Source: Buchnera aphidicola (Schlechtendalia chinensis)
Lineage (GTDB): Bacteria > Pseudomonadota > Gammaproteobacteria > Enterobacterales > Enterobacteriaceae
Direction of reading: 5' to 3'
Assembly (NCBI RefSeq): GCF_001648115.1
Contig: NZ_CP011299.1
Coordinates: forward strand, 543,836 to 607,835
Length of the DNA stretch: 64,000 nucleotides
The notes below the pieces were generated by a model that saw nothing but the letters and a program-made list of their open reading frames with translations, had not been told where the DNA came from and searched no databases. Both the position numbers and the translations under genes were made by a program. Every line of letters begins with the position of its first letter. Positions within the stretch are counted from its first letter, which is position 1. Shown here piece after piece: positions 10,391 through 20,716 of this stretch.

Positions 10391-11505
10391 ATATAAATAT
10401 GATTCCTTATACTAAGAATATTTTCCTAAAATTTATAAAACATTTAAATAATGTATATTACAAACTTAATGTAATAATATTTAAAAAAAAATACATATAT
10501 ATTGAAACGTCCTAAAGTTTTTTAATATATGTACATAAACTCTACGATATTATGATAAAAAATTAAAATTTAATGTGTAAAATTTTGACTAACAAAAAAA
10601 TGCAATTAAAATCACTTAAAATTTTAGAAGAATAAATATTAATCAAATTTTAAAAGTAAATAAAAACCGTAAAGTTAATATAAAAATGCAAAATAATAAA
10701 TAAAAAAAATGAGTTAAACATAAAAACGTATATAAAAATTTAAAAGACTAAGTATATAAAAAATTATAAAATATAATATATTTTCTAAAATTATAACGTT
10801 TAAAAATTAAATAAAATTCACATATATTAAAAAATTTTAGGATTTTTGATAAAAATTTAAAAATAATACAAAAAAAAGTAAAAAATATACATTAGAAATT
10901 TATTTAAAATTTAAAAAATCATCTTTTATTTAAAAAATATAATTGATACAATTATTATAAGAATATATATATTTCTAAAAAATTTTTTAAAATAAAATAT
11001 GTATAAAAAATTAATGAAATGTAATAAAAGCTAATATGATTTTTTTAATTTTTTTACAACCTCTATAAAATAGACTTTTAAAATTCTTAAAAGTTACTAA
11101 AATATAAGATAAACAAAACGTTTTTAAAAACACAAAATTTTTGTAAAAAAGTATAACTAAATTACTTAAAAAACTTATTAAAATATTTTCAAATTAAATC
11201 TGTTTAATGCTAAAAATCTTGTAATAAAATTTTTTTTTACACAAAAATTTATATAAATTAAACTTGTTTAAAACTTAATTAAATTTTAAATAAATTTCAA
11301 AATTCGTATCCAAACTCAATATTCATAAAACCAATAATAACTATCAAAAAATTTTGTATTTAAAAAAATATTTAATATTTTATAACATTAAAAGAAAATT
11401 CTAGAAAAAATATAAATAATCAATAAATTATGAAATCTATATTTCTAACTTAAAAAATTAGAATTTTATAAAATACGCAAAAGTAAGATTTCATGCCAAA
11501 TAACT
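10391..11505. other. 1.1-kb gene-free AT-rich region leuB-trmB
   Basis: The longest stretch without a gene in the window. Almost pure A/T with short homopolymers, and no reading frame with a recognisable motif. One small dyad, ACTTTTAA/TTAAAAGT, lies at 11074-11081/11087-11094. It should contain the promoter of leuBCDA, but none stands out. It may be eroded sequence from the leu insertion or from ancestral genes lost between ruvX and trmB; the sequence does not decide. Confidence 0.5.
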
Positions 11506-12222
11506 TCACACTGACTTAAACATTAAGTCAAATACAGAGTTGTTAAAACGTATTGCCTTTTTTTCAAATTTAGTAAAAGGTCTAAATTTTGGACGAGAAA
11601 TATAACTGTTCGAATTAGATAAATTAGAATATCCACTAATGTCATGAACTATAGAAACAATTTCTTCTGCATATGATTGACAATCAGTTGATATATGTAA
11701 AATTCCATTAAACACTAATTTTTTAAGAATTAAACGAGCGAACATTTTTGTAAAAATTCGTCTTTTTCTATGACGTCTTTTTGGCCATGGATCTGGAAAA
11801 AAAATTTGAATCTCATGTAATGTTTTATCACAAATCATATTATTTAAAACTTCTACTGCGTCATGGTAAATAATTCGAACATTTTTTAAAGAATGAAAAT
11901 TAATATGTTTAAGACATGAAACAATACCCGGTAAATAAACTTCAATTCCTATAAAATTTTTAGATGGATTTCTTAACGCATATCTTAGCAACGAATCACC
12001 CACTCCGAAACCAATTTCTAATATTAATGGAAAATGAAAATGAAAATAATCATCAATATTTATATAAAATTGTGAAAAATCTATTCCGAATTTTGGCCAA
12101 TACATACTAATAAAATTACTTTGAGAATCGCTCAGTTTTCTATTTCTAGAAACAAAACTTTGAATTCTCCGCAAAAAAGTTCCATTCTTGCAATATTTTG
12201 ATGTAATAACACTATTTATCAT
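11506..12222 (-). CDS. trmB: tRNA (guanine-N7-)-methyltransferase
   Basis: SAM-dependent enzyme that makes m7G46 in tRNA variable loops. 238 residues (E. coli 239). The SAM-binding motif reads LEIGFGVGDSLL, followed by FIGIEVYLPGI and the family-defining FFPDPWPKRRHRKRRI. It is divergent from mutY with a 165-base spacer, the same trmB-mutY-yggX neighbourhood as in E. coli. It forms the far flank of the leucine gene insertion. Confidence 0.95.
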   Translation of the reverse strand: MINSVITSKYCKNGTFLRRIQSFVSRNRKLSDSQSNFISMYWPKFGIDFSQFYINIDDYFHFHFPLILEIGFGVGDSLLRYALRNPSKNFIGIEVYLPGIVSCLKHINFHSLKNVRIIYHDAVEVLNNMICDKTLHEIQIFFPDPWPKRRHRKRRIFTKMFARLILKKLVFNGILHISTDCQSYAEEIVSIVHDISGYSNLSNSNSYISRPKFRPFTKFEKKAIRFNNSVFDLMFKSV

Positions 12223-12387
12223 ATGAAATACAAAAATAATTTTAGTCTAATAAATATATAACACATTTACAATTCCTACAAATAATATGTAATTTTCAAT
12301 GAACATATACGATGAGTTAAAAAATATGTATAATAATTTTTAACTCAATTCACAACAAAAATTTTTATTTAAAAATCCGGTTATTGC

Positions 12388-13438
12388 GTGATCCCATCAT
12401 CGTTATTTTCACAAATAGTTTTAAATTGGTACCATACAAATGGTAGAAAACATTTACCATGGAAAATTACAAATAATCCTTATAAAATTTGGATATCAGA
12501 AATTATGCTGCAACAAACACAAGTAAATTCTGTAATACCTTATTATAATAAATTTATCCAAATTTTCCCAAATATCAACATATTAGCTCACACTTCAATT
12601 GATAAAATACTAAATATATGGAGTGGTTTAGGATACTATACGAGAGCACATAATGTTCACAATACTTCTAAAATTGTTGTAAAAAACTATAATGGAATAT
12701 TTCCAAATCACTTTTCCGATATCATTAAATTACCAGGAATAGGTCGAACTACGGCAGGAGCTATCTTATCATTCGGATTCAACCTATATGGTTGTATTCT
12801 CGATGGAAATATAAAGAGGCTTCTATTAAGATATTTTAATATAAGTTTTAAAAAAAAAGAACCAATTGAAAAAAAATTGTGGAATATTATAAAATTCATA
12901 ACACCAATATACAACACTAGCAAATTTAATCAAGCTATAATAGATATAGGATCACTAATTTGTTTAAAGTCCAAACCAAAATGTAAAATATGTCCTCTAA
13001 TAAAAACATGTTTATCATTCAAAAATGATAATTGGAATACATATCCTACAATTAAAAAAAAAAAGTAAAAAGATTCTTTTTTTAATTGTTCAATATAAAA
13101 ATTTTGTTTTCTTAGAACGTAATCAACTTAAAAAAATATGGAAAGGATTATATTACTTTCCAACATTTGAAAAAATTTTAGAAATTTTAAAATGGATACA
13201 AAATAAAAATATTTATATTTATGAGAAAAAAATATGTCAATCATTTATACACAAATTTTCACATATTCAACTTTTTTGTACTCCAATTCGAGTTCAAATA
13301 CACAAAAAATTTCTCATTAAAAAAAATGATAATAATATTTGGTTAAATATTGCTAATCCTCAAAAAGTTGGAATACCATCTCCGATAAAAAAAATTATTA
13401 ATAATGAATTGTACCATACTTGTGTAAAAAAAATATAA
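12388..13438 (+). CDS. mutY: A/G-specific adenine glycosylase MutY, frameshifted at A11
   Basis: Removes adenine mispaired with 8-oxoguanine. The first frame (12388-13068, GTG start) holds the HhH-GPD domain: MLQQTQVNSVIPYY, the LPGIGRTTAGAIL hairpin, catalytic ILDGNIKR and the four-Cys iron-sulfur loop C-x6-C-x2-C-x5-C near its end. It stops just after KKKK, inside the A11 run at 13054-13064. The NUDIX-like C-terminal domain continues without a gap in the +1 frame from ILFLIVQYKNFVF to 13438, including WKGLYYFP and HKFSHIQL. With A10 instead of A11 the gene encodes 349 residues (E. coli 350). It is either functional through slippage, a recent pseudogene, or a sequencing error. Confidence 0.88.
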
Positions 13439-13455
13439 TTAAAGGAAAACATCCA

Positions 13456-13698
13456 ATGAATACAAAAATCTTTTGTCAATTCTTCAACAAATATGCTGAC
13501 AAACTAGAACGGAAACCATATCCAGGAAAAATCGGAGATAAAATTTATAAAAAAATTTCTAAAGATGCATGGAAACAATGGATGTTCCAACAAACAAAAA
13601 TGATTAATGAAAAAAAATTAAATATGTTTAATATCAATGATAGAAAAATATTAGAAAATTATATGATAAAATTTCTTTTTAAGAAAAAACAAATATAA
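13456..13698 (+). CDS. yggX: YggX, Fe(II)-trafficking/oxidative protection protein
   Basis: Small protein linked in enterobacteria to protection of Fe-S clusters and iron handling. From the ATG at 13456 it has 80 residues and starts MNTKIFCQFF, matching the family start with its single conserved Cys. Further conserved parts are YPGKIGDKIYKKISKDAWKQW and the run INEKKLNM. The frame is open further upstream (to 13420), but homology and an AAAGGA element at 13440-13445 favour 13456. It follows mutY by 17 bases, the ancestral pair. Confidence 0.92.
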   Translation: MNTKIFCQFFNKYADKLERKPYPGKIGDKIYKKISKDAWKQWMFQQTKMINEKKLNMFNINDRKILENYMIKFLFKKKQI

Positions 13699-13767
13699 AA
13701 AATATTTAAAATATTCGATATCATCAAAAACTAAAACGTTGCTTTTCATAAAAAATCATAAAAAATT

Positions 13768-14583
13768 ATGAATTTATATAAAACAAACAAAATCAATATA
13801 GCATGTAATATTTTAATTCTTGATTCAGGTTTAGGTGGATTATCTATCTATAAAAAAATTAAAAACAATTTTAAAAACGCAAATTTTATATATGTGTGTG
13901 ATAATGCTGCTTTTCCTTATGGAACAAAAAAAGAATCGTTTATTATTTCAAGATGTTTAAAAATAATTAGTACCATTGCAACTAGAGAAAATATTACTTT
14001 AGCAATACTTGCATGTAATACAGCTAGCGTTACTAGTCTGCTAATATTAAGAAATAAATTTAACTTTCCTATAATCGGGATTATACCTAACATAAAAAAA
14101 GCGATTAAAACCACTAAAAATAAAACAATTGGTTTACTTGCAACTAGAACAACTATTTACAACAAAAACATTCAAAATTTAATTAAATTCTACGCTCCTA
14201 GAATTATTATAAAAACATTACACAATGAAAAATTAATTAAAATTACTGAAGAAGAATTAAAAAAGAAAACAAATTCAATGAAATTAATAAAAAAAACACT
14301 AAACTCATGGATTACTTCTATAGAAGCACCAGATACAATTATACTAGGATGTACTCATTTTTACTTTATAAAACATAAAATAAAAAAATTATTTTTAAAC
14401 AAAATAAATATAATTGATTCCAATGTTCTAATATCCAAAAAACTTCATAAAATTTTGAACAATAACTTTGTTAAAAATGAAAATATAGCTTACTTGTCGA
14501 GAACGTCTAAAAAAGACAAAGATTTATTAAATGTATTTAAAAAATATGATTTTATAAAATTTAAAAAAATAGAACTATATTAG
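13768..14583 (+). CDS. murI: Glutamate racemase
   Basis: Makes D-glutamate for peptidoglycan. 271 residues. The two catalytic cysteines sit in ACNTAS and GCTHF; the N-terminal ILDSGLGGLSIYKKI and the DNAAFPYG motif are typical. The codons are strongly lysine/asparagine-shifted, as expected under AT bias. Together with amiB, zapB and ftsN in this window it argues that the organism still makes and remodels murein. Confidence 0.93.
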   Translation: MNLYKTNKINIACNILILDSGLGGLSIYKKIKNNFKNANFIYVCDNAAFPYGTKKESFIISRCLKIISTIATRENITLAILACNTASVTSLLILRNKFNFPIIGIIPNIKKAIKTTKNKTIGLLATRTTIYNKNIQNLIKFYAPRIIIKTLHNEKLIKITEEELKKKTNSMKLIKKTLNSWITSIEAPDTIILGCTHFYFIKHKIKKLFLNKINIIDSNVLISKKLHKILNNNFVKNENIAYLSRTSKKDKDLLNVFKKYDFIKFKKIELY

Positions 14584-14604
14584 CAATATTTAAATATAAA
14601 AAAC

Positions 14605-14622
14605 AATGTTAAATTTAACATT
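14605..14622. terminator. Palindrome between convergent murI and sbcB
   Basis: Perfect 18-base palindrome (AATGTTAAA then TTTAACATT) followed by T's on the plus strand, located 21 bases after the murI stop and just before the sbcB stop. The position between convergent genes suggests a bidirectional terminator; all-AT stems make it weak. Confidence 0.4.
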
Positions 14623-14647
14623 TTTAAACATATAAAAATAAAATACA

Positions 14648-16075
14648 TTACGCTTGTAAAATTTTTTTATTAATATTACGTACATATCTTAACAAGTCTT
14701 TTAACAAAAGAACATTTTTAAAATTTTTGCTATTTAATTTTAATAGTTCTGATACTCTATCCACATATGTGGATATCTTTTCTTTAGTCATTACTGAATT
14801 ACAGTACTTTCTCCAAATAACTTTCTCTGTTTCATTTAACAAATTAGGATAATTTCTAGCCCTACAACGAAAAAATAACGATTTCATTCTATCTGTTAAG
14901 AATGGAAATTGGATATCAAAAGAACATTTTTTAAGAAAATTATGTGTAATTTTTACTATATTTTTTTCAGAACTACTCAATAATTTACTATATAATTGAA
15001 GATCAATATTTTCATACTGAACCTTTACGAAATTACCAATAACAACCTTTAATTTTTTTTTTAAAAAAATTCTATTACGTATTAATGATAAATTTTTTCT
15101 AAATAATTTAAAATCTATACCAAAACTTTCATAAAATTTAATTTTAATAACATTAATAGGAGCCAATATTGGACAACGATTAACGTAAATGAATATAATA
15201 CCTCTCTTGAAAAATTGACTATAATCTTCTATAGTACCCTTAATATTAATTAAATATTCAATAAAAATAGAAAAATTTTTTGTTAAATCAAAAGCGATTA
15301 ATATATTTAAATTATTTGGATGCCATAAAATAGGAGCAATAAACCCAACGTTTTTTTTTAAGACACCGAAAAATTGAGATACATATATCATAGGTTTGAC
15401 ATTTTTAATATCAATTATTTTTAACAACTGTTTTTTATTTCGACATTTAAAAAAATAATTAAATAATCTTGGTTGCCTTCTTTTTAATAATTTTGCTATT
15501 TGAAGGGTAGCATATACATCACTAATAGCGCTATGCGCTTGATAATGTTTAACATTGTTATATTTAGATACATCGGACAATTTAAAACTAGGAAAATCAC
15601 TATTTTTTCTAAAAGGCCAATTAATTCCTTTAGGACGTAATGCATAACATGCTCTCAATACATTTAAAATATCCCATCTAGAATTACCGTTTTTCCAACT
15701 CCATTCATAAGGATCAAAAAAATTACGATAAAAAATATTTCTTGTAAATTCATCATCAAACTTAATATTATTATATCCTAAAATACAAGTATTAGGTCTT
15801 TTAAATTGTTCATGGATCCTATCTGTAAATTCAAATTCGTTCAAACCATATTTCTTTACATAGTTGGGAGAAATTCCAGTTATTAATATTGATTCAGGAT
15901 TAGGAAAATAATCTATTGGAGGAAAACAAAAAAACTCATTAGGAATATCAATAATATTAAAGTGAATATCAGTTCGAATACATGCAAATTGAGAAGGTTT
16001 ATCTAAAGCAGGATGAATTCCAAAAGTTTCATAGTCATAAAACAAAAATGTAAAATCACACGATTCTAATACCAT
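14648..16075 (-). CDS. sbcB: Exonuclease I (SbcB)
   Basis: 3'-5' single-strand DNA exonuclease of the DEDDh family, acting in recombination and mismatch repair. 475 residues (E. coli 475). The first acidic motif is FLFYDYETFGIHP near residue 10. Then come ILGYNNIKFDDEFTRN and the HSAISDVYAT motif with the catalytic His/Asp. The C-terminal FFRCRARNYPN is conserved. Its substrates overlap with MutL-dependent repair, whose mutL gene in this window is frame-interrupted. Confidence 0.95.
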   Translation of the reverse strand: MVLESCDFTFLFYDYETFGIHPALDKPSQFACIRTDIHFNIIDIPNEFFCFPPIDYFPNPESILITGISPNYVKKYGLNEFEFTDRIHEQFKRPNTCILGYNNIKFDDEFTRNIFYRNFFDPYEWSWKNGNSRWDILNVLRACYALRPKGINWPFRKNSDFPSFKLSDVSKYNNVKHYQAHSAISDVYATLQIAKLLKRRQPRLFNYFFKCRNKKQLLKIIDIKNVKPMIYVSQFFGVLKKNVGFIAPILWHPNNLNILIAFDLTKNFSIFIEYLINIKGTIEDYSQFFKRGIIFIYVNRCPILAPINVIKIKFYESFGIDFKLFRKNLSLIRNRIFLKKKLKVVIGNFVKVQYENIDLQLYSKLLSSSEKNIVKITHNFLKKCSFDIQFPFLTDRMKSLFFRCRARNYPNLLNETEKVIWRKYCNSVMTKEKISTYVDRVSELLKLNSKNFKNVLLLKDLLRYVRNINKKILQA

Positions 16076-16144
16076 AATAATTATATATATTTAAATTTAA
16101 ATGTCATAACATATAATATATCATATAACAAATTTAATAAAAAA

Positions 16145-16217
16145 CTCCCCTGACTGGACTCGAACCAGTGACATACGGATTAACAGTCCGCCGTTCTACC
16201 AACTGAACTACAGAGGA
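16145..16217 (-). tRNA. tRNA-Asn (GTT)
   Basis: Minus-strand cloverleaf of 73 bases: acceptor TCCTCTG pairing with CAGGGGA, anticodon loop containing GTT, T-arm GGTTCGAGTCC, discriminator G. The 3' CCA is not encoded. A perfect -35 and good -10 lie directly upstream. Confidence 0.96.
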
Positions 16218-16224
16218 AAGAAAA

Positions 16225-16253
16225 ATTTTATCAAATAAAAAATACATTGTCAA
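16225..16253 (-). promoter_or_regulatory. Sigma-70 promoter for tRNA-Asn
   Basis: On the minus strand TTGACA (16248-16253) and TAAAAT (16225-16230) are spaced by exactly 17 bases. Initiation would fall within a few bases of the mature 5' end at 16217, so the leader would be nearly absent. Confidence 0.6.
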
Positions 16254-16270
16254 TAAATTAAAGCTGTAAA

Positions 16271-16327
16271 AAATAAGTATTTTACATTATAATATATATA
16301 TATTATTATAATAAGAAATACTTATTT
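16271..16327. repeat. 12-bp inverted repeat between divergent tRNA genes
   Basis: Perfect arms AAATAAGTATTT (16271-16282) and AAATACTTATTT (16316-16327) enclose 33 bases of A/T that include TATAAT-like boxes at 16288-16293 and 16307-16312. It lies between the divergent tRNA-Asn and tRNA-Ile2 genes, where the tRNA-Ile2 promoter must be. Its function is unknown. Confidence 0.45.
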
Positions 16328-16337
16328 AAATATTCAT

Positions 16338-16410
16338 GGCCCCTTAGCTCAGTGGTAAGAGCAGGCGACTCATAATCGCTTGGTCGTTGGTTCAAATCCA
16401 ACAGGGGCCA
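16338..16410 (+). tRNA. tRNA-Ile2 (CAT anticodon, lysidine type)
   Basis: 73-base cloverleaf, acceptor GGCCCCT pairing with AGGGGCC, anticodon CAT. The acceptor stem and the anticodon-stem sequence around GCGACTCATAATCGC match E. coli ileX rather than elongator or initiator tRNA-Met. The CAU anticodon must therefore be modified to lysidine by TilS (not in this window) to read AUA. 3' CCA is not encoded. Confidence 0.92.
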
Positions 16411-16426
16411 AATCTTTGGAATTTAA

Positions 16427-17056
16427 ATGAATAATTTAAAACAAACATTCATTCAGTTCTGTCTTGAAAAAAAAATATTACAATTTGGTAATTTTACACT
16501 TAAATCAGGAAAAAAAAGTACATTTTTTTTTAACTTTAGTCTGTTTAATACAGGAAGAGACCTTGAAAAACTTGGTTTTTTTTATGCTAAAAAAATTGTA
16601 GAGCAAAATATTAATTGTGATATGTTGTTTGGAATAGCATATAAAGGAATTCCAATTGTAATATCAACTGTAATAGCACTGCAAAAACATTTTAACATTA
16701 ATGCAAGATACTGTTTCAATAGAAAAGAAATAAAAAATCACGGAGAAAAAGGAATTTTTATCGGAAATAAATTAAAAAATAATTTTATTTTATTAGACGA
16801 CGTAATCACTACTGGATCATCAATATGTGATATAATTAGTCTTATTCAATCTCATTCTAGTTCTAAAAATATAGTATCAAATATATTAGTAGCACTAAAT
16901 AGAAAAATTGATAAAAATGAAGTTTTAAACAAAGAAAAAACGAAACAAAATTTTAAAATAATTTCCATTATTCATATAAAAGATATAATTAATTACATAA
17001 AAAGTAAAAAAAATTTAATTCATTATTTAAAAAATATAGAACAAGACAACCTTTAA
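16427..17056 (+). CDS. pyrE: Orotate phosphoribosyltransferase
   Basis: Converts orotate and PRPP to OMP in pyrimidine synthesis. 209 residues (E. coli 213). The PRPP-binding signature FILLDDVITTGSSI is intact near residue 125. The N-terminal LKSGKKSTFFFNFSLF and the region MLFGIAYKGIPI are typical. It starts 17 bases after tRNA-Ile2 and may share its transcript. It converges on dut, as in the ancestral pyrE-dut neighbourhood. Confidence 0.95.
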   Translation: MNNLKQTFIQFCLEKKILQFGNFTLKSGKKSTFFFNFSLFNTGRDLEKLGFFYAKKIVEQNINCDMLFGIAYKGIPIVISTVIALQKHFNINARYCFNRKEIKNHGEKGIFIGNKLKNNFILLDDVITTGSSICDIISLIQSHSSSKNIVSNILVALNRKIDKNEVLNKEKTKQNFKIISIIHIKDIINYIKSKKNLIHYLKNIEQDNL

Positions 17057-17085
17057 AAAATAAAATATAAAAATGAAATCAATGT

Positions 17086-17101
17086 CATAAAACTTTTTAT
17101 G
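17086..17101. terminator. Short hairpin between convergent pyrE and dut
   Basis: CATAAAA (17086-17092) and TTTTATG (17095-17101) form a 7-bp stem with a two-base nominal loop, in the 63-base gap between the pyrE and dut stops. It may be a weak bidirectional terminator. Confidence 0.25.
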
Positions 17102-17119
17102 CGTAAAAATATTAAAAAA

Positions 17120-17584
17120 TTACTTTAATCCCGAATGTCCAAATCCACTTTCCTTTCTAACATTGTTTTCAATAGAAAATTTTTTTACAAAATTTAAAGT
17201 AGGCCTAACAATGGGAAAAAAAACTATCTGAGCTATTCTCATTCTAGAAATTATAGTGAACGATTGTTTACTTCTATTCCAAATAGAAATCATAATTTGA
17301 CCTTGATAATCAGAATCGATCAACCCAACTGAATTTCCCAATATAATTCCATTTTTGTGACCTAAACCTGAACGAGGTAAAATTAAAGCTGAAATAAAAG
17401 GATCTTTTATATGTATAGCTATTCCAGTAGGTAATAAAATAGTAGAATTTGGTGAAATTTCTATATTATTTGGAATACATGCTCTCAAATCCAAACCTGA
17501 TGAACCTGGAGTTGCATAACTAGGATAAGAATATTGAGCATCTATATAAGAATTTAGAATTTTAATATCAATATTAACATTCAT
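17120..17584 (-). CDS. dut: dUTP diphosphatase
   Basis: Hydrolyses dUTP to dUMP, keeping uracil out of DNA. 154 residues (E. coli 151/152). All trimeric dUTPase motifs are present in order: SGLDLRAC, LPRSGLGHKNGI, GNSVGLIDSDYQGQIMIS, RIAQIVFFP and the C-terminal GFGHSG P-loop-like motif. It is transcribed towards pyrE. Confidence 0.96.
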   Translation of the reverse strand: MNVNIDIKILNSYIDAQYSYPSYATPGSSGLDLRACIPNNIEISPNSTILLPTGIAIHIKDPFISALILPRSGLGHKNGIILGNSVGLIDSDYQGQIMISIWNRSKQSFTIISRMRIAQIVFFPIVRPTLNFVKKFSIENNVRKESGFGHSGLK

Positions 17585-17812
17585 TTTTAATAACTTAAAG
17601 TATCTTCATAAAACTTTAAAAAAGTTTTACTAAAATTGATAACAATTTAAAATTTGAACTTTTAAAATTTTTTATATGAAATATTAAATTACAATACTTC
17701 CAAAAAAATTAATCTAAAATATAGTTAAATTTTAAATATTTATTAAACAAAAACTTTAATTTAAACTCTTTTAAAAAAAATATATATAAAAGATTATTAC
17801 AAATTAAAATAA

Positions 17813-17836
17813 TATTCTTCTATTCTTCTATTCTTC
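17813..17836. repeat. Three tandem copies of an 8-bp pyrimidine repeat
   Basis: TATTCTTC occurs three times in perfect tandem (17813-17820, 17821-17828, 17829-17836), continued by TTCT. The last copy can also pair with AAGAATA at 17841-17847 (7-bp stem, loop 5). It lies 30-60 bases downstream of rplI on that gene's strand. Either a slippage product or part of a 3' processing/termination site. Confidence 0.55.
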
Positions 17837-17871
17837 TTCTAAGAATAATTATTATTAACCTTAAAAACCAT

Positions 17872-18330
17872 TCATTCATTAGGTACAACACTAATATTAA
17901 CAGAAACATCAATAGTATTATGCGGTTTAAAAATTATATCATATTTTCCGATATTTCTGATAATTCCACTAAGAAGACGAATTTCTCCCTTTTTTACTTT
18001 AATACCACTTAATTTAGATAACGCTTCAGAAATTTCTCGAGATCCTACAGATCCAAATAATTTACCTTCTTTTCTAGACTTCGATACTATAACAACTGGT
18101 TGAATGACTTTTCGAATTTTTTTTGCTCGAAATTCAGCAACAAGCAATTTATCCAATAATTTTTTTTCTAAACTTTCTTTCTTTTGAGAAACAAACTTAA
18201 CATTAGCCTTATTAGCTATAAGAGCACTTCCATTTGGTATTAAGAAATTACGCGCATATCCAGATTTAACACATATCTTATCACCTAAATTTCCTAATTT
18301 TTTTATTCCACTAAGGAGAATAATTTTCAT
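17872..18330 (-). CDS. rplI: 50S ribosomal protein L9
   Basis: 152 residues. The N-terminal rRNA-binding domain starts MKIILLSGIKKLGNLGDKICVKSGYARNFLIP, a clear L9 signature; a lysine-rich central helix and a C-terminal globular domain with LFGSVGSREI follow. It is the last gene of rpsF-rpsR-rplI on the minus strand. The ancestral priB between rpsF and rpsR is absent. Confidence 0.97.
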   Translation of the reverse strand: MKIILLSGIKKLGNLGDKICVKSGYARNFLIPNGSALIANKANVKFVSQKKESLEKKLLDKLLVAEFRAKKIRKVIQPVVIVSKSRKEGKLFGSVGSREISEALSKLSGIKVKKGEIRLLSGIIRNIGKYDIIFKPHNTIDVSVNISVVPNE

Positions 18331-18359
18331 TTATAAAATCATCCTTTTATATTTTACAA

Positions 18360-18587
18360 TCATCGATGTTGATCTGTATATGGTAACAATGAAAGAAAAC
18401 GAGCACGCTTAATAGCACGTGATAATTGACGTTGATATTTAGATTTAGTACCCGTAATTCTACTGGGGACAATTTTCCCATTTTCAGTGACATAATTTTT
18501 TAATATAGAAATATCTTTGTAATCTATTTCATAAATTTTATCAGCAGTAAAACGACAAAATTTACGACGACGAAAATAACGTACCAT
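18360..18587 (-). CDS. rpsR: 30S ribosomal protein S18
   Basis: 75 residues from the ATG at 18585-18587, exactly the E. coli length, starting [15 protein letters not shown] and ending LLPYTDQHR. The frame stays open nine codons further upstream, but the family start and an AAAGGA element just upstream (minus strand) decide for 18587. S18 binds next to S6 on the small-subunit platform, and its gene follows rpsF. Confidence 0.96.
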   Translation of the reverse strand: MVRYFRRRKFCRFTADKIYEIDYKDISILKNYVTENGKIVPSRITGTKSKYQRQLSRAIKRARFLSLLPYTDQHR

Positions 18588-18686
18588 AATAAAAGTATCC
18601 TTTACAATTTTCAATTTCTATAATTCAATAAAAAAACGTTTTCAATAATTTTCTTTGTCCAATAATAGGCTTTAAAAATATACTTA

Positions 18687-19046
18687 TTAAGATGCTGAAT
18701 GAACTGCATTACCTAATTTTCTATCTTCTCGAGAACGAATCATTGGAGATGCTTCTGTTATTGGTTTTTTAACACACATAATGATATTACGTATAACATA
18801 ATCATTGAACCGAAATTTATCTGACAACTTTTCAATAACATTTGGAAATACTTCAACATTCATTAATACATAATGCGCTTTATGTAATCTACGAATAGAA
18901 TACGCTAACTGCCGTCTTCCCCAATCTTCTAATCTGTGAATTTTCCCTTTACTTTCAAAAATTATTTTCTTATATTCTTCAAGAATGTTAGGAAGTTGTT
19001 CGCTATAATCAGGATGTACTAAAAATATTATTTCATAATTTCTCAC
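18687..19046 (-). CDS. rpsF: 30S ribosomal protein S6, no acidic tail
   Basis: 119 residues with the S6 core [17 protein letters not shown], the [14 protein letters not shown] motif and [10 protein letters not shown]. It uses a GTG start preceded by AGAGG. E. coli S6 carries a Glu-rich C-terminal tail, the target of RimK polyglutamylation; this protein ends shortly after [13 protein letters not shown] without any acidic run. First gene of the rpsF-rpsR-rplI operon. Confidence 0.95.
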   Translation of the reverse strand: MRNYEIIFLVHPDYSEQLPNILEEYKKIIFESKGKIHRLEDWGRRQLAYSIRRLHKAHYVLMNVEVFPNVIEKLSDKFRFNDYVIRNIIMCVKKPITEASPMIRSREDRKLGNAVHSAS

Positions 19047-19347
19047 CGAGATACCTCTTGAAAACTTATTTAACTTAAATTAATAAATATTTTAAAAAAT
19101 ATTCAAAATGCTAAAAATACATTCATAATATACATGAATAATAAAAAATATTCAATATAAGGTATAAAACTCAAAACGTGTAAAAACTAAAAGCAAAAAT
19201 ATAATAAAATAGTGAACTACTACTAAAATATTTTCGAATATTTTCAAAATTTAAAAACCAAAATAAAATATCAAAGTTTAATAAACATCTCAAAAATAAA
19301 ATAAAAAACGTTTGAAGATGAAAATTTTTAAATTATTACTAAAAAAA
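19047..19347. other. 301-bp spacer purA-rpsF
   Basis: AT-rich sequence without a gene. It contains the likely promoter of the rpsF operon at 19127-19155 (minus strand). Confidence 0.5.
19127..19155 (-). promoter_or_regulatory. Sigma-70 promoter for rpsF-rpsR-rplI
   Basis: On the minus strand TTGAAT (19150-19155) and TATATT (19127-19132) are separated by exactly 17 bases, about 80 bases before the rpsF GTG. Confidence 0.45.
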
Positions 19348-20667
<1,320 letters not shown>

Positions 20668-20716
20668 CTAATATGAAATATAAAAAAATTAAAATTGTAT
20701 AATAATATGTTTTAAA

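Noticed and set aside
10153-10515. 120-residue plus-strand ORF spanning the leuB start
   Set aside because: It is mostly antisense to leuB and ends in low-complexity Lys/Ile/Tyr sequence from the A/T spacer.
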